Under the pieces are notes generated by a model. The model saw nothing but the letters and a program-made list of their open reading frames with translations, had not been told where the DNA came from and did no database searches. A DNA stretch of 64,000 nt. Source: Kribbella sindirgiensis (GTDB lineage: Bacteria > Actinomycetota > Actinomycetes > Propionibacteriales > Kribbellaceae). Where the stretch lies: positions 62,001 to 126,000 of the forward strand of contig NZ_SJKA01000008.1 in NCBI RefSeq assembly GCF_004331435.1, in the 5' to 3' direction. Below, one piece after another: positions 60,401-64,000 of this stretch (position 1 is its first letter; each line of letters opens with the position of its first letter). The translations under genes and the position numbers were made by a program.

Positions 60401-60632
60401 CAACTTCGGTCGCTACAACGCCCGCCAGATCCTGCTGGCACGCCAGAAGCTGCAGGCGGCGCTGACGGAACTGCTGGCGATCCCAGACGCGACCCTCGAC
60501 GAGCAACTGAAGGCGATGGCCGGTGACCACTGGGTCATCGCCGAGCTGTCCCGCGCCGCCCACAGCGCCGCCACCACGCCGCCCTTGATCAGAGCGTATT
60601 GCCTCGCGGTTCAGACCTCACTCGTGTCTTGA
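57405..60632 (+). CDS. Membrane patatin-like phospholipase
   Basis: A 1075-residue protein with hydrophobic segments near the N-terminus (residues 20-250, about five helices) and a second group at about 420-620. The patatin domain is split by the second group. The oxyanion loop is ALSGGGIRASSISLGALQAL (Ser292, Gly293-295), the nucleophile is Ser326 in TAVSGGSNMAAGW, and the catalytic Asp858 lies in LTDGGHWENTGLVELL. It should hydrolyse phospholipids at the inner face of the membrane. The ATG at 57405 has GGAGG at a good distance; an upstream TTG frame is weaker. Such large membrane patatins are common but uncharacterised in actinobacteria. It converges on the acyl-CoA dehydrogenase gene. Confidence 0.88.
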   Translation: MGILQDPPADGLTSDTRVSFHYWRRVGFLLAGVAVIVLAVVFLGDRAGDNDSSQAVWVVLLLIAVALSGVAVFTATRMQRNWHAGLRWGALILGAVVAAHFGDLASLKGQTRSIVQLELAGSSKAWTACACDPLFTKAVQQDFWFIVSYVFLLGLLASWTGMYFRLPLLRRARTTVVIAVVVAGVFDIFENVLMLTAGSSNGPWRFVAVFAWAKFALLVVAVVYSAAGAFAWWSTPRWVRLASWALPKYAQKAAGMKPKAGTPEEAEQAPEGNQMQRTAPPPGEAKYGIALSGGGIRASSISLGALQALDDQVLSWSGARAVTAVSGGSNMAAGWSISRSSLPATDTETTARAQLRELAPRPWQQQENGWLTPEERHLVDNLGYLGSNQPRGSDTDPAAARATRQAGPDSNQTSTKASYRPAVFATVIAGLTVNVIVLTSMLWAITRPLGWALRNFTDRSGVLPKEAMHQLVKNHSLSLPGLIFLGAGFAVLMLWVLAGRFLVGYAQTNKWARVILQTLKRASYGAFALGALLALALWGFVELVGAVAHLSFATLVATAGASAGVVGSVVRILRKPAARFAPMLGGIAFVVVGLGVTALATWTAAKYEVTWSGDDLFSWRSGWNWVLALVLLTIVLLGPSSESWSLAPFYRGKLRLAYATYRTEQTPGELRVQPYDNDVPGTPDAKREPGLSAFNYDTTAVRTPLVVCTTSTVTSRAVRTRYGTPALSVTFDPERTILHLPQDGRGNTLQFAASTRVLDRLGQKMHKRITTMMAVAISSAAVSPAMGRYQIGPTSMLLAFFNIRLGVWIANPRFITQLEAAGLANEPDLAYPRTGLGYLFKEFFGVHDLDDPYLYLTDGGHWENTGLVELLRIPEITEIVCVDADSGPGDATSSLGKAIAIAPSECDIRIDISLDPLRAAPSGSRVPAYSPRTVNIGFFTKGAGSFTGQTPVGVLWYAKPGLAKEMPAALLAFHERYPTYPRESTLNQFFDTASFVAYRNFGRYNARQILLARQKLQAALTELLAIPDATLDEQLKAMAGDHWVIAELSRAAHSAATTPPLIRAYCLAVQTSLVS

Positions 60633-62561
60633 TCAGCGGTAGCGGCGGGACTTGTTGCCGGTAGTGGATTCGCCCGGCTGCCATTGGGCGATCCACGGGC
60701 CGGTTCCCTCGGACGGATCCACGATGCCGGCCTCCAGCCAGCTGTGTTTCCCGTCGAGCACCTGCCGCGCCAACCGTCGATCGTCGTCGTCCGTGTTGCT
60801 CCACAGCTGATCGAACAGGTGGTCGACCCGCAGCCGCGCCTGCTCGCAGAACACCGCCGCCAGCTCGTACGCCGACTCGCCCCGGCCGGCGTCCTGGCCG
60901 CGGAGCGTCTCGGCGCGCGAACAGGAGGCCGCCATCGCGAACAGCTCGGCGCCGATGTCCACGATCCTGGCCAGGAACCCTTGCCGGTACTCGAGCTTCG
61001 CCTGCCAGCGCCCCATCCCGTAGAACGTCTGCCGCGCGAGCTTGCGCGACGAGCGTTCGACGTACCGCAAGTGCTTCGCGAGCGGCCCGAATTCACGGTA
61101 CGACCTGGGATCGGAGCCCTTGCCGACGGCGAGCTGCGGCAGCCACTTGGCGTAGAACCCGCTCGCGTTCACCGCGGCCCGGGCCTTGGCCTGGAGGTCG
61201 GCGTCCGGTGAGGCCAGGTCGCCGGCCGCGGACAGGTGCGCGTCGACCGCTTCCCGGGCGATCAGCAGATGCATGATCTCGGTCGAGCCCTCGAAGATGC
61301 GGTTGATCCGCAGGTCCCGCAGGATTTGCTCCGCCGGCACTGCCCGTTCGCCGCGGGCCGCGAGCGAGTCGGCGGTCTCGTAGCCTCGTCCGCCGCGGAT
61401 CTGCACGAGTTCGTCGGCGATCCGCCAGGCCATCTCGCTGGCCCACAGCTTGGCCAGCGCCGCCTCGATCCGGATGTCCTTGGTGCCCGCGTCGGCCAGG
61501 TTCGCCGACAGGTCGAGTACCGCCTCGAGCGCGAACGTGGTGGCCGCGATGAACGAGATCTTCTCGGCCACGGCCGCGTGGGCCCCGATCGGCCGGCCCC
61601 ACTGGACGCGCTCCGCGGACCACTCCCGCGCGATCTTCAGGCACCACTTGGCCGCCGCCGTGGTCGTTGCCGGGATGGACAGGCGGCCGGTGTTCAACGT
61701 GGTCAGCGCGATCCGCAGGCCGTCGCCCTCCCGACCCAGCCGGTTCTCGACCGGCACCCGGACCTGGTGGAAACGGGTGACACCGTTCTCGATCCCGCGC
61801 AGCCCCATGAAGGCGTTGCGGTTCTCCACCGTGATTCCCGGCGCGTCGGCCTCGACCACGAACGCGCTGATGCCACCCCGCCGGCCGTCCTGCTCCGGTA
61901 CGCGGGCCATCACCACGACCAGCTCGGCGATCACACCGTTCGTCGTCCAGAGCTTCACGCCGTCCAGGAGGTACGCCGTACCGTCGTCCGTCGGCGTCGC
62001 GGTCGACGCGAGCCGGGCCGGGTCGGAACCCACATCGGGCTCCGTGAGCAGGAACGCGGTCACCGCGCCGGCCGCGCACCGAGGCAGGAACCGCTGCTTC
62101 TGCTCGTCGGTCCCGAACATCTTCACCGGCTCCGGCACACCGATCGACTGATGCGCGGAGACGAGCGCACTGACGCTCGGATGCACCGACGCGACCAGCA
62201 TCAGCGCCTTGCCGTAGTACGACATCGGCAGGCCCAGGCCGCCGTACTCGGTGGGGATCTTGATGCCGAACGTCCCCAGCTCCGCGAGTCCCCGCACGTA
62301 CTCGTCCGGGATCTTCGCCTCCCGCTCGATCAGCAGGCCGTCGAGGGTCTCGCAGTACGCCGCCAACCGGGCGATGAACTCGTCACCGCGTGCTGCGTCG
62401 TCCGCCGCGACGGCGTGCGGTTGGGGGTGGATCAGCGACAGGTCGAAGTCGCCGAGGTACAGCTTCTTGGCGAAGCTCGGCCGGGTCCACTCGGTCTCCC
62501 GGGCCGCCTCCGCGACCTCTCGGGCCTCGCGCTCGCCAACTTGCCGGGTTTGTGCCGTCAC
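60633..62561 (-). CDS. Acyl-CoA dehydrogenase (long form, VLCAD/ACAD9-like)
   Basis: A 642-residue flavoenzyme that oxidises acyl-CoA to trans-2-enoyl-CoA. Residues 55-440 form the classic domain: GTFGIKIPTEYGGLGLPMSY, the FAD/substrate segments AFLLTEPDVGSDPARLASTA, VKLWTTNGVIAELVVV, the motif NRIFEGSTEIMHLLIAREAV near the end of the core, and IRGGRGYETADSLA. The extra C-terminal 190 residues are typical of the long, very-long-chain type. The catalytic Glu is expected in FEGSTEI. The GTG at 62561 has GAGGAGGG just upstream. No other beta-oxidation gene is adjacent. Confidence 0.93.
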   Translation of the reverse strand: MTAQTRQVGEREAREVAEAARETEWTRPSFAKKLYLGDFDLSLIHPQPHAVAADDAARGDEFIARLAAYCETLDGLLIEREAKIPDEYVRGLAELGTFGIKIPTEYGGLGLPMSYYGKALMLVASVHPSVSALVSAHQSIGVPEPVKMFGTDEQKQRFLPRCAAGAVTAFLLTEPDVGSDPARLASTATPTDDGTAYLLDGVKLWTTNGVIAELVVVMARVPEQDGRRGGISAFVVEADAPGITVENRNAFMGLRGIENGVTRFHQVRVPVENRLGREGDGLRIALTTLNTGRLSIPATTTAAAKWCLKIAREWSAERVQWGRPIGAHAAVAEKISFIAATTFALEAVLDLSANLADAGTKDIRIEAALAKLWASEMAWRIADELVQIRGGRGYETADSLAARGERAVPAEQILRDLRINRIFEGSTEIMHLLIAREAVDAHLSAAGDLASPDADLQAKARAAVNASGFYAKWLPQLAVGKGSDPRSYREFGPLAKHLRYVERSSRKLARQTFYGMGRWQAKLEYRQGFLARIVDIGAELFAMAASCSRAETLRGQDAGRGESAYELAAVFCEQARLRVDHLFDQLWSNTDDDDRRLARQVLDGKHSWLEAGIVDPSEGTGPWIAQWQPGESTTGNKSRRYR

Positions 62562-62612
62562 GGGTATCCCTCCTCGTCCGAGGACTCCTACTACCCGCTA
62601 GTACCCTAAAAC

Positions 62613-63614
<1,002 letters not shown>

Positions 63615-63673
63615 TCAGTTCGCTGCCGCGACCGTAGACCCGCACCACGTGCGCAGGGAGTCTCTGCCGTTCC

Positions 63674-63690
63674 AGGTACCACCAGTACCT
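63674..63690. promoter_or_regulatory. Dyad between aldo/keto reductase and MASE1 genes
   Basis: AGGTAC at 63674-63679 and GTACCT at 63685-63690 form a perfect six-base inverted repeat with a five-base spacer. It lies 72 bases upstream of the reductase start and 68 bases upstream of the MASE1 start. A dimeric repressor such as a TetR or MerR protein could bind here; no regulator gene is adjacent. Confidence 0.35.
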
Positions 63691-63757
63691 CCCTCGCCCC
63701 GCTGAGTGCACCGCGTTCCGGGCTTGACGTAGGGCGGTTTCCAGCGTGCTATGAGCC

Positions 63758-64000
63758 ATGGGTGGGCGCGAGGGGGTTCCTTGGAGCTCCAAGGCATTCG
63801 GGCTGCGTCTGCCAGCGGATCTGGGGCATACTGCCGCGGCCCTTGTTCTGGTCGGTGCGGCTTACTATCTCGGTGCACGTCTGGGGCTGGGCCTGTCGCT
63901 GGTCGAGCGGAACGTCACGCCGTTGTGGCCGCCCAGCGGCATCGCGCTGGCAGCGTTCCTGGTTCTGGGAAGGTCGATGTGGCCGGCTGTCGCAGTCGCG
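63758..64000 (+). CDS. MASE1-domain sensor protein, N-terminal fragment
   Basis: The first 81 codons of a membrane sensor, cut by the window edge. Starting at ATG 63758 it reads MGGREGVPWSSKAFGLRLPA, then a hydrophobic segment and YYLGARLGLGLSLVERNVTP, LWPPSGIALAAFLVLG. The V-LWPPSGIALAA motif is the hallmark of the MASE1 domain, which usually anchors histidine kinases or GGDEF/EAL signalling enzymes. The output domain is outside the window. No strong ribosome binding site is seen. Confidence 0.8.
   Translation, partial: MGGREGVPWSSKAFGLRLPADLGHTAAALVLVGAAYYLGARLGLGLSLVERNVTPLWPPSGIALAAFLVLGRSMWPAVAVA

Noticed and set aside
57909-60563. An 884-codon minus-strand frame over the patatin
   Set aside because: It is an antisense shadow; the plus strand has catalytic motifs and a ribosome binding site.
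54273-60632. A single defence operon of the four-TM protein and patatin
   Set aside because: They are on opposite strands with a DUF2461-APH operon and a repeat between them, so there is no operon evidence.

Overview
The window is chromosomal DNA of a high-GC actinobacterium. The codon bias, the mix of GTG and ATG starts, the abundance of GTACG words, many VOC-family proteins, WYL, MerR, PadR and SARP regulators and secreted enzymes suggest a Propionibacteriales genus, most like Kribbella. That assignment is inference from gene content, not a database match. There is no sign of phage, plasmid, transposase, rRNA, tRNA or CRISPR. The left edge cuts a phosphoketolase gene and the right edge cuts a MASE1-domain sensor gene.

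Layout. 0-6 kb: start of phosphoketolase, a small basic Rho_N-like protein, a hemerythrin with a similar C-terminal module behind a possibly structured leader, a small frameshifted gene, a SNF2-type helicase, and a transglycosylase-like lipoprotein with a DUF1684 protein. 6-13 kb: a modular palindromic repeat, a methyltransferase remnant, a RibD-C reductase, a GNAT pair, and a carbohydrate locus of ROK regulator and GH51 arabinofuranosidase divergent from a sulfatase. 13-25 kb: a CPA1 antiporter, small-molecule and regulatory genes, the overlapping pta-ackA pair, a membrane-anchored ACT protein, a P1 peptidase, LhgO and an alpha/beta hydrolase.

25.6-33.5 kb is the most coherent locus. An AmiC/UrtA-like binding protein without a signal peptide is divergent from a MarR regulator, an NCS1 permease with a C-terminal zinc-finger-like tail, and a compact urease operon ureABCFGD in which every junction from ureB on overlaps. 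It reads as a sense-import-hydrolyse module for urea or a urea-yielding compound. A 47-nt palindrome is inserted in frame in ureF.

33.5-46 kb: a secreted M43 protease, a PadR/membrane pair, MerR, an APC transporter, a PepSY/membrane/ECF-sigma group, an RNHCP zinc protein with an upstream ORF, and a MerR-controlled ABC exporter operon with a recognisable MerR-type operator. 46-53 kb: a SARP-NB-ARC-TPR regulator and secreted proteins (crystallin/I36-like, a small exported protein, a PLD-like enzyme, a GH13 alpha-amylase). 53-64 kb: a decayed TAP-type hydrolase, a four-TM protein with a motif I associate with membrane effectors, a second near-identical copy of the palindromic repeat, a DUF2461-APH pair, a 1075-residue membrane patatin, an acyl-CoA dehydrogenase, an aldo/keto reductase and the MASE1 protein.

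Phosphoketolase, pta and ackA together point to acetyl-phosphate metabolism. Sulfatase, arabinofuranosidase, amylase, protease and PLD point to a soil saprophyte.
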